Below are positions 1-6,814 of a DNA stretch of 9,334 bases, piece by piece. The DNA is taken from assembly GCA_023268955.1 (NCBI GenBank), contig JALRJW010000018.1, positions 1 to 9,334 on the forward strand. The letters are read 5' to 3'. Position numbers and translations under genes: made by a program. Position 1 is the first letter of the stretch. Each line of letters begins with the position of its first letter. The stretch comes from Aliarcobacter sp. Lineage in GTDB: Bacteria; Campylobacterota; Campylobacteria; Campylobacterales; Arcobacteraceae. The notes below the pieces were generated by a model, which saw only the letters and a program-made list of their open reading frames with translations, made no database searches and was not told where the DNA came from.

Positions 1-1
1 T

Positions 2-274
2 ACAACATCAATCACAACCATACAGACTACACTTTCTTTAGCTACACCACCACCAATATCACCACCAAGTAGGATTGGTGTAAATACAACAGCCGCTATA
101 CTAGCACAAATAACTACAGTGAACGCTACCATAGCAGCTACAACAGCACAATCAGTAGCAGCTGTAGGTGCTCCGTCACCATCATTTCCAGCTTCGGCCG
201 CTTTGGTAGGAACACAACTACTTGCTATATCAACCGCTATAAGTGTAGGACTTATTGTACCACAACAAATTTAG
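2..274 (+). CDS. C-terminal fragment of an unrecognised, Thr/Ala-rich protein (partial, runs off left edge)
   Basis: A frame is open from the window edge to a TAG at 272-274, giving 90 residues with no start inside the window. The peptide is rich in Thr, Ala, Ser, Pro, Val and Ile, holds a proline cluster (TPPPISPPS), has a single Arg and no Lys, Asp or Glu, and ends in LIVPQQI. I do not recognise a family. Its low charge and small residues would suit a phage virion or surface protein, but that is only an impression. G+C is about 44% over 1-240 (106 of 240 bases counted), far above the neighbouring genes, which suggests foreign origin. The opposite strand is also open here with the same wobble positions, so codon bias cannot settle the strand. 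The plus strand is preferred because the minus frame has no credible start. Confidence 0.3.
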   Translation, partial: TTSITTIQTTLSLATPPPISPPSRIGVNTTAAILAQITTVNATIAATTAQSVAAVGAPSPSFPASAALVGTQLLAISTAISVGLIVPQQI

Positions 275-344
275 AAAAACTAGAAATAATCCTTGTATCT
301 TAGCATAATTATTCGTAGCTTTGTATATGATAAAGGGTAAAAAA

Positions 345-836
345 ATGAAAGATAAAAAAACAATTGATCTAAAACATGAAGTTGAAAAAAGTTTATCCTT
401 AGTTAAATTTATTATGGAAAAAAATTTTATAACTATAAAATTAGATTTGGAAAAATGTGAAATTATTGGAAATAAAAATCAATTTACCCAAATTATAATA
501 AATATTTTGAACAATGCAAAAGATGCTATAGTGTTAAACAATAGTAAAGACCGATATATATTTGTAAAATTATATTGTGATAATAAAAAAATTATATTAA
601 ATATAAAAGATAGTGGTGGGGGTATTATTGATGAAATGAAAGATAAGCTTTTTGAACCATATACAACTTCAAAACACAAATCAGTAGGTACAGGAATTGG
701 ACTTTATATGTCATACAAATTATTGACTCAAGCCTATAATGCTATAATTGAAGCAAATAATGTAGAGTATGAATATGAAGGAAAAACTTTAAAAGGGGCA
801 GAATTTAAGATAACTTTACCTTTGGATATTGCATAG
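345..836 (+). CDS. Orphan histidine-kinase ATPase (HATPase_c) domain, probable truncated sensor kinase
   Basis: This encodes 163 residues that are almost entirely the GHKL/HATPase_c ATP-binding domain of a two-component sensor kinase. From the ATG at 345, the N box (QIIINILNNAKDAI) is at about 49-62, the G1 box (DSGGG) at 89-93, the F box (LFEPYTTSK) at 102-110 and the G2 box (GTGIGLYM) at 115-122. All the nucleotide-binding motifs are intact. The first 35 residues resemble the linker that normally follows the phosphoacceptor helix, but no HisKA histidine, sensor domain or membrane segment is present. An in-frame TAA at 306-308 blocks any extension of the frame further upstream. I chose ATG 345 because AAGGG (333-337) lies 7 bases ahead; a TTG at 321 and an ATG at 327 are also in frame. 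It is most likely the 3' remnant of a larger kinase and cannot autophosphorylate on its own. A free-standing ATPase partner is less likely. No response regulator is adjacent. Confidence 0.75.
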   Translation: MKDKKTIDLKHEVEKSLSLVKFIMEKNFITIKLDLEKCEIIGNKNQFTQIIINILNNAKDAIVLNNSKDRYIFVKLYCDNKKIILNIKDSGGGIIDEMKDKLFEPYTTSKHKSVGTGIGLYMSYKLLTQAYNAIIEANNVEYEYEGKTLKGAEFKITLPLDIA

Positions 837-893
837 TAAAGCATTTGAGACCATTTAAAAATCTGTGTCAAACTAGAACGCTTTAAAAATTAG

Positions 894-920
894 GGGCTTG
901 TGGGCTTGTAAAGGGCTTGT
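894..920 (+). repeat. Three short direct repeats GGGCTTGT
   Basis: The octamer GGGCTTGT occurs at 894-901, 902-909 and 913-920. The first two copies abut and the third follows after 3 bases. The surrounding intergenic sequence also repeats a TTAAAAAT core (around 856-863, 883-890 and 933-940). It is too short for a CRISPR or a known repeat family. It may be slippage or a scar of rearrangement. Confidence 0.6.
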
Positions 921-942
921 AAATTAAACTGTTTAAATCAGC

Positions 943-1875
943 TTAAAAATTCATTTCAAAAGCTCTAATATCATCAAAGGTTAACTCTAAATTTTTTACT
1001 TGATTATCTTGCAAAATAGGATTCATTAAGGCATTTTTTACATTAATATGAGGGATTCCAACTAAATGGGCAATTTCATGGGCTAAAATCACTTTTAGTT
1101 GCTCTTTGCTATCAAAACTATAAATCTCTATTTTATTCATGGTATTTTCTATATTTTTCTCTTTTTTATATACGCCATCTTCAATATAGGTTTTTAAAGT
1201 AACTCTTTTTTCACCAATTGCTTGACCTTTTACAACTTTCAAACTTCTATTTAAAGACTCGATTTCAAATGCTAAATTGTTTATTTGTCTTAGTAGATTA
1301 TTGTATGAATTTACTTTATTATTGTATTTTGTGTTTTCTAAATTTAGTTTAGTTTCAAGTTTTTGCTTAACTCTTTTTTCTTTTGAAATCAACTCTTTTT
1401 CTTTAGCAATATATGCTTTAATTTTATTGTATTGGTCTTTTGGATATGCTTTTTGTTTATTAACTTCTTTTACATACAAATTTAAAGATTCAATGATTTT
1501 GTTTAATTTTTTTGATTGAATGTTGTATTTATCTTGCAAGAAATCCAATTGCTTTTTTGCACTATCAAAATAAGAAATTAGCTCTTTGCTTTTATCCATT
1601 TTTCTGTGATATCTTTCAATTTTTCTATCTAGACTTTTTTGAGCATTAGAAGGAGTTATATATACTAAATCTATAGGTTTTCCATCACTTGAATAATCAA
1701 AAACATTAAAACCTAACTGTGTTTCAAAAGTTTGTTCAATTTCATCTAATATTTGTTTTAGTTCAAAAGCAGTAATTTTATCTTTGTGAAAATCAGATAT
1801 TGTGCCAATTTTAATTTTTTCATAACCTGCATGCAAAAATGTAATAAAAAATAAAGTTACAAATATAAATTTCAT
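943..1875 (-). CDS. Secreted matrixin-like (metzincin) zinc metalloprotease with a coiled-coil region
   Basis: The 310-residue protein starts with a signal peptide: a short basic start, a hydrophobic core to about residue 15, and a likely cleavage after HAG near 17. Residues 18-80 form a small N-terminal region. Residues about 82-215 are rich in Lys, Glu, Gln, Asn and Leu with heptad character, so probably a long coiled coil. The C-terminal end holds a complete metzincin zinc site, HEIAHLVGIPH at 266-276 (ligands H266, H270, H276; catalytic E267), and a Met-turn NALMNP with Met284, as in matrixins (M10-like). It is probably an exported peptidase acting in the periplasm or at the surface; the substrate is unknown. 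The start is supported by AAAGGA (1881-1886) 5 bases ahead of the ATG. It is transcribed divergently from the FKBP gene. The catalytic region is small, because little folded sequence precedes the zinc helix after the coiled coil. Confidence 0.8.
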   Translation of the reverse strand: MKFIFVTLFFITFLHAGYEKIKIGTISDFHKDKITAFELKQILDEIEQTFETQLGFNVFDYSSDGKPIDLVYITPSNAQKSLDRKIERYHRKMDKSKELISYFDSAKKQLDFLQDKYNIQSKKLNKIIESLNLYVKEVNKQKAYPKDQYNKIKAYIAKEKELISKEKRVKQKLETKLNLENTKYNNKVNSYNNLLRQINNLAFEIESLNRSLKVVKGQAIGEKRVTLKTYIEDGVYKKEKNIENTMNKIEIYSFDSKEQLKVILAHEIAHLVGIPHINVKNALMNPILQDNQVKNLELTFDDIRAFEMNF

Positions 1876-1914
1876 TTAATTCCTTTGTAAAATTTTAACA
1901 AAATTAAACTATTT

Positions 1915-1935
1915 ATCAAAAGATTTTGATATATT
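1915..1935. promoter_or_regulatory. Divergent promoter region with an inverted repeat between the metalloprotease and FKBP genes
   Basis: The 87-base gap between the two start codons contains the inverted repeat ATCAAAA-GA-TTTTGAT (1915-1930). The plus strand continues as TTTTGATATATTT, which offers a -10 box TATATT at 1930-1935 for the FKBP gene. The minus strand reads TTTTGATAAAT from the same repeat. This could be two back-to-back promoters or an operator. No regulator is identified. Confidence 0.35.
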
Positions 1936-1962
1936 TAGCACAAATATTTATAAGGATTTTTT

Positions 1963-2382
1963 ATGGCAATAAAGAAAAACCAAATAGTTGTAATGCAATA
2001 TGAATTAAAAGTAAATAATGAAATTATTGAAAGTAATTTAGACGGTGACCCAATTGAAGTTAAATTCATGGGTGGTCAACTTTTAGATGGACTAGAAGAT
2101 AGAATGGTAAATATGAATGAAGGTGAAACTAAAGAGATAGTAGTTCCTTGTGAAGAAGCATTTGGGAAATATGATAAATCATTAACAGAAATTGTTCCTA
2201 TTTCAGAATTTGAAGGAATTGATTTAGAAATTGGAATGGTTTTAGAAGCAGATGGAGATGATGGTGATATTTTTAAAGCTACTGTAATTGATGTTTCAAA
2301 AACAGAAGTTACTGTTGATTACAACCATCCATTAGCAGATCAAGATTTAACTTTTACAGTATTTATTAAATCTATTGCTTAA
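1963..2382 (+). CDS. slyD: SlyD-like FKBP-type peptidyl-prolyl cis-trans isomerase
   Basis: This 139-residue protein is a cytoplasmic FKBP-type prolyl isomerase and chaperone of the SlyD class. The N-terminal FKBP half includes MQYELKVNNE (11-20), the GGQLLDGLEDRM segment (37-48) and EEAFGKYD (64-71). Next comes the insert-in-flap chaperone domain, about 72-122, with LEIGMVLEADGDDGD and the region around VDYNHPLA (118-125). The final strand (LTFTVFIKSIA) returns to the FKBP fold. SlyD proteins of gammaproteobacteria carry a His/Cys-rich metal-binding tail; here the protein stops right after the last strand, so it is the short, tailless form. The start is well placed, with AAGGA (1952-1956) 6 bases ahead of the ATG. 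It is a single-gene unit closed by the terminator at 2401-2425. The gene symbol is by class and is not proven orthology. Confidence 0.88.
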   Translation: MAIKKNQIVVMQYELKVNNEIIESNLDGDPIEVKFMGGQLLDGLEDRMVNMNEGETKEIVVPCEEAFGKYDKSLTEIVPISEFEGIDLEIGMVLEADGDDGDIFKATVIDVSKTEVTVDYNHPLADQDLTFTVFIKSIA

Positions 2383-2400
2383 TTAGTCATTTTTTAATTT

Positions 2401-2425
2401 AAAAAGAGGTTTTAAACCTCTTTTT
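2401..2425. terminator. Bidirectional intrinsic terminator between slyD and guaB
   Basis: The stem AAAAAGAGG/CCTCTTTTT (9 bp, loop TTTTAAA that can pair further) gives a U run on both strands. It lies 19 bases after the FKBP stop and 14 bases after the guaB stop, so it can serve both convergent genes. Confidence 0.85.
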
Positions 2426-2438
2426 ATTAGACTTTTTA

Positions 2439-3884
2439 TCAGATATGATAATTTGGAGCTTCGTTTGTGATTGTTACATCATGAACGTGAGACTCTCTTA
2501 ATCCTGCACTTGTAATTTGAACAAACTCAGCAGTTGCTTGGAATGTAGGAATATCTTTGCTACCTAAGTAACCCATTGAAGATCTTAATCCACCAACAAA
2601 TTGGTGAATAATATCAGAAATTGTACCTCTATAAGGAACCATACCTTCAATTCCTTCTGGAACTAATTTATCAGCTGCTGTTCCTTCTTGGAAATATCTA
2701 TCAGTACTTCCTTTAGTCATTGCACCAATTGATCCCATACCTCTGTATGATTTATATTTTCTACCTTGTGATAAAATAACTTCACCTGGAGACTCTTCAG
2801 TACCTGCTAAAGCTGAACCCATCATAACAGCACTTGCGCCAACAGCTAATGCTTTTGCAACGTCACCTGAATATTTAATACCCCCATCAGCGATAACAGG
2901 AACACCATGCTTTGCACCCTCAGCAGCACAATCATCAATTGCAGAAATTTGAGGAACACCAACACCTGCTACAATTCTAGTTGTACAAATAGAACCAGGT
3001 CCAATTCCAACTTTAACAGCATCAGCACCAGCTGCAATTAAATCAGCAGTTGCTTCAGCAGTTGCAACATTCCCAGCAATTACATCAACATTTAATTCAG
3101 CCTTAATAGCTTTAACTGTATCTAAAATACCTTTTGAATGTCCATGTGCTGAGTCTAAAACTAAAACATCAACGCCTACTTCAACTAAAGCTCTCGCTCT
3201 ATCTAATTGACCAACACCAATAGCAGCACCTACTCTTAGTCTTCCAAATTCATCTTTGTTTGCATTTGGATATTCTCTTTTTTTGTTAATATCTTTGATA
3301 GTAATTAAACCAATTAATTTATTTTCATCATTAACAATTGGTAATTTTTCAATTTTATTTGAATGCATAATATCAGCGGCTTGCTCTAAAGTTGTACCCT
3401 CTTTAGCTGTGATTAAAGGCATTTTAGTCATTTTTTCTTCAACATTAAAAGTAAAGTCTTTAGTAAATCTCATATCTCTATTTGTTAAAATACCTAATAA
3501 AATATTATTATCATCAACTACAGGAACACCAGATATTTTATATGAAGCCATAATATCTTCAGCGTCTTGTAAAGTTTGTCCAGGCTTAACAGTAACAGGA
3601 TCAATAATCATACCTGACTCTGATTTTTTCACTTTTTTACATTGTAAAGCTTGAGATTCAACATCCATATTTTTGTGAATAATACCTATTCCACCAAGTC
3701 TAGCCATAGCAATTGCTGCTTGATATTCTGTAACAGTATCCATAGCTGCACTTACAAAAGGAATATTTAACTCAATATTTCTAGTTAATTTAGATTTTAA
3801 TGCAACTTCTTTTGGTAAAACTTCTGATTTAGCAGGTACTAATAATACATCTTCAAATGTTAACGCTTGTTTTCTAATTCTCAT
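2439..3884 (-). CDS. guaB: Inosine-5'-monophosphate dehydrogenase
   Basis: This 481-residue enzyme oxidises IMP to XMP with NAD+, the committed step of guanine nucleotide synthesis, in the cytosol. The catalytic barrel starts at residue 1 (LTFEDVLLVPAKS at 8-20). Two CBS modules occupy about 92-205, and the barrel then resumes. The active-site loop GPGSICTTR (295-303) carries the nucleophile Cys300. IADGGIKYSGD (331-341) binds the IMP phosphate. The mobile flap holds the Arg396-Tyr397 pair in STDRYFQ. Length and all motifs are normal for bacterial GuaB. The ATG is preceded by AGGA (3893-3896) at 8 bases. Only 23 bases separate it from the upstream gatA stop, with no terminator between, so the two are very likely co-transcribed. 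It ends at the convergent terminator shared with the FKBP gene. Confidence 0.97.
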   Translation of the reverse strand: MRIRKQALTFEDVLLVPAKSEVLPKEVALKSKLTRNIELNIPFVSAAMDTVTEYQAAIAMARLGGIGIIHKNMDVESQALQCKKVKKSESGMIIDPVTVKPGQTLQDAEDIMASYKISGVPVVDDNNILLGILTNRDMRFTKDFTFNVEEKMTKMPLITAKEGTTLEQAADIMHSNKIEKLPIVNDENKLIGLITIKDINKKREYPNANKDEFGRLRVGAAIGVGQLDRARALVEVGVDVLVLDSAHGHSKGILDTVKAIKAELNVDVIAGNVATAEATADLIAAGADAVKVGIGPGSICTTRIVAGVGVPQISAIDDCAAEGAKHGVPVIADGGIKYSGDVAKALAVGASAVMMGSALAGTEESPGEVILSQGRKYKSYRGMGSIGAMTKGSTDRYFQEGTAADKLVPEGIEGMVPYRGTISDIIHQFVGGLRSSMGYLGSKDIPTFQATAEFVQITSAGLRESHVHDVTITNEAPNYHI

Positions 3885-3907
3885 TTTTTCTATCCTAAAT
3901 TGTGTTT

Positions 3908-5269
3908 TTATTTTTTGTAATTTACAGCTTTTTCTAACGATAAAGCACCATCAAAAAGTGTTTGTTCATCATACGCTTTTGCGATTAATTGAAGACCTAC
4001 AGGCATACCTTCTTCATCTTTATCAACAGGTAATGAAATCGCAGGTAATCCAGCTAAGTTTACTGAAATCGTGTATATATCACTTAAATACATTTCAAGT
4101 GATGTTTTAAATGCTCCAAATTCTGGTGCAGTTGTAGGAGCAACTGGAGATAAAATCAAATCTGCTTCTTCAAAAATTTTTGAATATTCATCTTTAATTA
4201 AATGTCTAACTTTTTGAGCTTTAATATAATATGCATCATAATATCCAGAACTCAATACAAAAGAACCTAACATAATTCTTTTTTGAACTTCTTTTCCAAA
4301 ACCTTGAGATTTTGTTTGGATGTACATATCTTTTAAACCACCCTCACCTTTTCTGTTTCCATATCTTATACCATCAAATCTTGAAAGATTTGCACTAGCT
4401 TCTGCTGTAGCAACGATGTAATATGTTGAAACAATTTTATCAGTATCAAGCATATTTTTATGGATGATTTTATGACCTGCATCTTTTAGAGCATTTACAG
4501 TTTTTTCAAAAGCAGCTTTTATTGCTGGACTTGCTTGTTCAATAAAATTATCAATTACAGCAATAGTCATCTTTTTATCAGCATTTAAATTTGGAGTAAC
4601 AGGAGTGTAATCAACATTTGCAGATGTTGAATCCATTGGATCATGTCCTGAAATAATATCATATAAAATAGCAGCATCTTCAACATTTTGAGTTACTGGA
4701 CCTACTTGGTCTAATGAAGATGAATAAGCAGTTACACCATATCTTGAAACTCTTCCATAAGTTGGTTTCATTCCAACTACACCACAATAAGCAGCAGGTT
4801 GTCTAACAGAACCTCCGGTATCAGTTCCAAGTGCAGCAACAGCAATACCAGCAGCAACAGCAGCAGCACTTCCACCAGAACTTCCACCAGCAGTTTTATT
4901 TGAATTGTGAGGATTTAAAGTTTTACCATAACAAGAAGTGTTTGTAGCACTTCCCATAGCAAACTCATCCATATTTGCTCGTCCAAATGGACTTAATCCA
5001 GCTTTTCTAAGATTTGTAATTACAGTTGCATCATAAGGACTAATATATCCTTTTAATATGTTACTACAACAAGTAACTTCCCAATCTTTTACGTTAATGA
5101 TATCTTTAATAGCAATAGGAACACCTTCTCCTGAAGTTGAAATATCACTATTAATTAATTGTTCAACGTACGCACCATCGTTGTTTTGTTTTATTTTTTC
5201 AGTTAATTCTTCTTTTAAGCTTTTAAGTTCTTCAGCACCTAACTTAAGTGCTTCTTTTAGAGTAATCAA
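3908..5269 (-). CDS. gatA: Asp-tRNA(Asn)/Glu-tRNA(Gln) amidotransferase subunit A
   Basis: This 453-residue protein is the glutaminase subunit of GatCAB. It releases ammonia from glutamine to amidate mischarged Glu-tRNA(Gln) and, in many bacteria, Asp-tRNA(Asn). The amidase signature is complete: Lys55 in PIAIKDI, the cis-Ser Ser130 in TAGGSSGGS, and the nucleophile Ser154 in TDTGGSVRQP. These match the Lys-Ser-Ser spacing of known GatA proteins. The start is TTG at 5267-5269, not ATG: a strong Shine-Dalgarno AGGAGA lies 7 bases upstream, no in-frame ATG exists just upstream, and MITLKEAL is a normal GatA N-terminus. gatB and gatC are not in the window, so the subunits are encoded apart. It sits upstream of guaB in one unit and downstream of the rplQ terminator. 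Confidence 0.97.
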   Translation of the reverse strand: MITLKEALKLGAEELKSLKEELTEKIKQNNDGAYVEQLINSDISTSGEGVPIAIKDIINVKDWEVTCCSNILKGYISPYDATVITNLRKAGLSPFGRANMDEFAMGSATNTSCYGKTLNPHNSNKTAGGSSGGSAAAVAAGIAVAALGTDTGGSVRQPAAYCGVVGMKPTYGRVSRYGVTAYSSSLDQVGPVTQNVEDAAILYDIISGHDPMDSTSANVDYTPVTPNLNADKKMTIAVIDNFIEQASPAIKAAFEKTVNALKDAGHKIIHKNMLDTDKIVSTYYIVATAEASANLSRFDGIRYGNRKGEGGLKDMYIQTKSQGFGKEVQKRIMLGSFVLSSGYYDAYYIKAQKVRHLIKDEYSKIFEEADLILSPVAPTTAPEFGAFKTSLEMYLSDIYTISVNLAGLPAISLPVDKDEEGMPVGLQLIAKAYDEQTLFDGALSLEKAVNYKK

Positions 5270-5309
5270 AAAGTTTCTCCTACGATTTACAGTTGTTATA
5301 ATTCGCTAG

Positions 5310-5315
5310 ATTGTA
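5310..5315 (-). promoter_or_regulatory. Candidate -10 box for gatA-guaB
   Basis: On the minus strand TTTTTTAGATACAATC gives a -10 hexamer TACAAT behind a T-rich stretch, the usual look of epsilonproteobacterial housekeeping promoters, which lack a clear -35. Transcription would start roughly 30-35 bases ahead of the TTG start. A second option, TATAAC, lies about 15 bases closer to the gene. Confidence 0.45.
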
Positions 5316-5378
5316 TCTAAAAAATCATTAAATTTTGGTAAAGCTATTTTTTAATGTTAGATTAAGATTTTAGGAAAT

Positions 5379-5414
5379 AAAAAAGGGGAAAGAACTTAAT
5401 CTTTCCCCTTTTTT
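5379..5414. terminator. Strong intrinsic terminator after rplQ
   Basis: A perfect 14-bp stem AAAAAAGGGGAAAG/CTTTCCCCTTTTTT with loop AACTTAAT forms 20 bases after the rplQ stop. It has a GC core and a six-U tail in the minus direction. It closes the alpha operon and separates it from gatA. It is symmetric, so it would also stop plus-strand transcription. Confidence 0.92.
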
Positions 5415-5434
5415 GATTGAATAGAAGTTAATTA

Positions 5435-5785
5435 CTATACAAATGAAATGAAAGCCATTTGTGTAGCATCACCTTTTCTAATTCTAGTTTTGATAATTGA
5501 TGTATATCCACCATTTCTACCTACGTATTTTGGTGCAATTTCATTAATTAATTTTTTAACTGCTTCTTTATCTTGTAAAGCTGCAAATACTGTTCTGTGA
5601 GTATTGAAGTCTGCTTCTCTTGAAGTAGTAACTAATCTTTCGATATATCTTCTTAACTCTTTTGCTTTTGGAACAGTTGTTTCAATTTTTTCTCTTTCGA
5701 TTAAAGCGATTGCTAAATTTTTTAACAATGCTTTTCTGTGCGCAGAAGTTCTATTTAACTTTCTATATCCGTGCTTATGTCTCAT
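5435..5785 (-). CDS. rplQ: 50S ribosomal protein L17
   Basis: At 116 residues this is the usual length of bacterial L17, a large-subunit protein near the exit-tunnel side of 23S rRNA. The N-terminus MRHKHGYRKLNRTSAHRKAL and the segment ERLVTTSREADFNTHR are diagnostic. The C-terminus keeps the GGYTSIIKTRIRKGDATQMAFISFV-type ending (seen from about residue 92). It is the last gene of the alpha operon, 13 bases after the rpoA stop, and is followed by the strong terminator at 5379-5414. Confidence 0.97.
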   Translation of the reverse strand: MRHKHGYRKLNRTSAHRKALLKNLAIALIEREKIETTVPKAKELRRYIERLVTTSREADFNTHRTVFAALQDKEAVKKLINEIAPKYVGRNGGYTSIIKTRIRKGDATQMAFISFV

Positions 5786-5798
5786 TTTAAACCCTCTA

Positions 5799-6797
5799 TT
5801 ATGCTTTTAGTTGCTCTAGTTTTCTTCTTAACGCAGAAGCAACATTTTCTGGAAGTGTATTTTCAACAGGATAACCTAATGACTCCATTTTCTCAGCGAT
5901 CTCATCATAAGATTTCTTACCTAAGTTTTTAATATTCTTAACTTCAACTTCACTCATTAGTACTAACTCACCTAAGAACTTTAATCCAGCTCTATCTAAA
6001 GAGTTGAATGATCTAGCACTTAAATTTAAGTCATCAATTCTTACTACTAATTCCTTGATTTCAGATGGTTCTTCTCCTGAGTCACTTACTGTAACTTCAG
6101 ATAAGTCAAATACTTTGTTAAATACTGACATTTGAGAATACATAACTGAAACAGCTTCTTTAAACGCAGTAATTGGTGAAATTTGACCATTTGTTTTAAC
6201 GTTAAATACAGCTTTTTCGAAGTTAGGATTATCTTCAACTAACATTTTTTCAATATCGTAAACTACTTTTTCTACAGGAGTGAAGAAAGCATCTAATGGA
6301 ATGTAATCAGTTCCAACAATCTCTCTAATATCTTCAGATGGCATATATCCAATACCTCTTTGAATAATTAAAGAAAAAGTTAAGTTACAATCACTATTTA
6401 TAGTTGCTAAGTGTTCGTCAGGAGAAACTACATCAACTTCTGAGTTGATTAAGTCTGAACCTTTGATCTCTTTTGGACCGTCAAAAGAGTACTCAACTAC
6501 CACTTGTTCTTCATCACCATTAATTTTAAACTTAATATTTTTAAGATTAATAATAAAAATAGCTATGTCTTCTAACATACCTCTTAAAGAATCAAACTCA
6601 TGTGAAGCACCTTCAATCTTAACAGCAATTGGAGCGTAACCGATTGAAGAACTTAAAAGTAATCTTCTTAATGGATGTGCTAAAGTAATTGCAAAACCAC
6701 TCTCGAATGGATATGCAGAGATTCTAGCTTCATTTTCACTGATTGCTTCGATCTCAACTTCTGTTGGTAAAAACGGTGTATCTGCAAATTTTTTCAT
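5799..6797 (-). CDS. rpoA: DNA-directed RNA polymerase alpha subunit
   Basis: This 332-residue alpha subunit dimerises to nucleate RNA polymerase assembly and contacts promoters and activators. The N-terminal domain (about 1-235) shows HPLRRLLLSSSIGYAP (41-56) with the assembly arginines 44-45, and the HEFDSLRGMLED segment (66-77). An acidic linker (about 236-248) leads to the C-terminal domain: SARSFNSLDRAGLKFLGEL (260-278) includes Arg262, the counterpart of the DNA-binding Arg265 of E. coli, and NLGKKSYDEI (291-300) is the conserved helix-turn. The C-terminus extends about 25 residues past this, ending in a basic helix. The ATG has AAAGG upstream. It starts 17 bases after the rpsD stop, in the conserved alpha-operon order. 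Confidence 0.98.
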   Translation of the reverse strand: MKKFADTPFLPTEVEIEAISENEARISAYPFESGFAITLAHPLRRLLLSSSIGYAPIAVKIEGASHEFDSLRGMLEDIAIFIINLKNIKFKINGDEEQVVVEYSFDGPKEIKGSDLINSEVDVVSPDEHLATINSDCNLTFSLIIQRGIGYMPSEDIREIVGTDYIPLDAFFTPVEKVVYDIEKMLVEDNPNFEKAVFNVKTNGQISPITAFKEAVSVMYSQMSVFNKVFDLSEVTVSDSGEEPSEIKELVVRIDDLNLSARSFNSLDRAGLKFLGELVLMSEVEVKNIKNLGKKSYDEIAEKMESLGYPVENTLPENVASALRRKLEQLKA

Positions 6798-6814
6798 TAG
6801 CTACCTTTTATTTA

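Noticed and set aside
321..344. Longer kinase fragment starting at TTG 321 or ATG 327
   Set aside because: AAGGG at 333-337 positions ribosomes for ATG 345, and no comparable site precedes the earlier codons.
894..920. CRISPR array from the GGGCTTGT repeats
   Set aside because: The units are 8 bases with spacers of 0 and 3 bases, far outside any CRISPR repeat-spacer size, and no cas genes are present.
3256..3654. Long open frames antisense to guaB, and similar ones antisense to gatA, rpoA, rpsD and rpmJ/rpsM
   Set aside because: They lie wholly opposite strongly conserved genes, have no recognisable domains, and arise from the AT-rich codon bias of the real genes.
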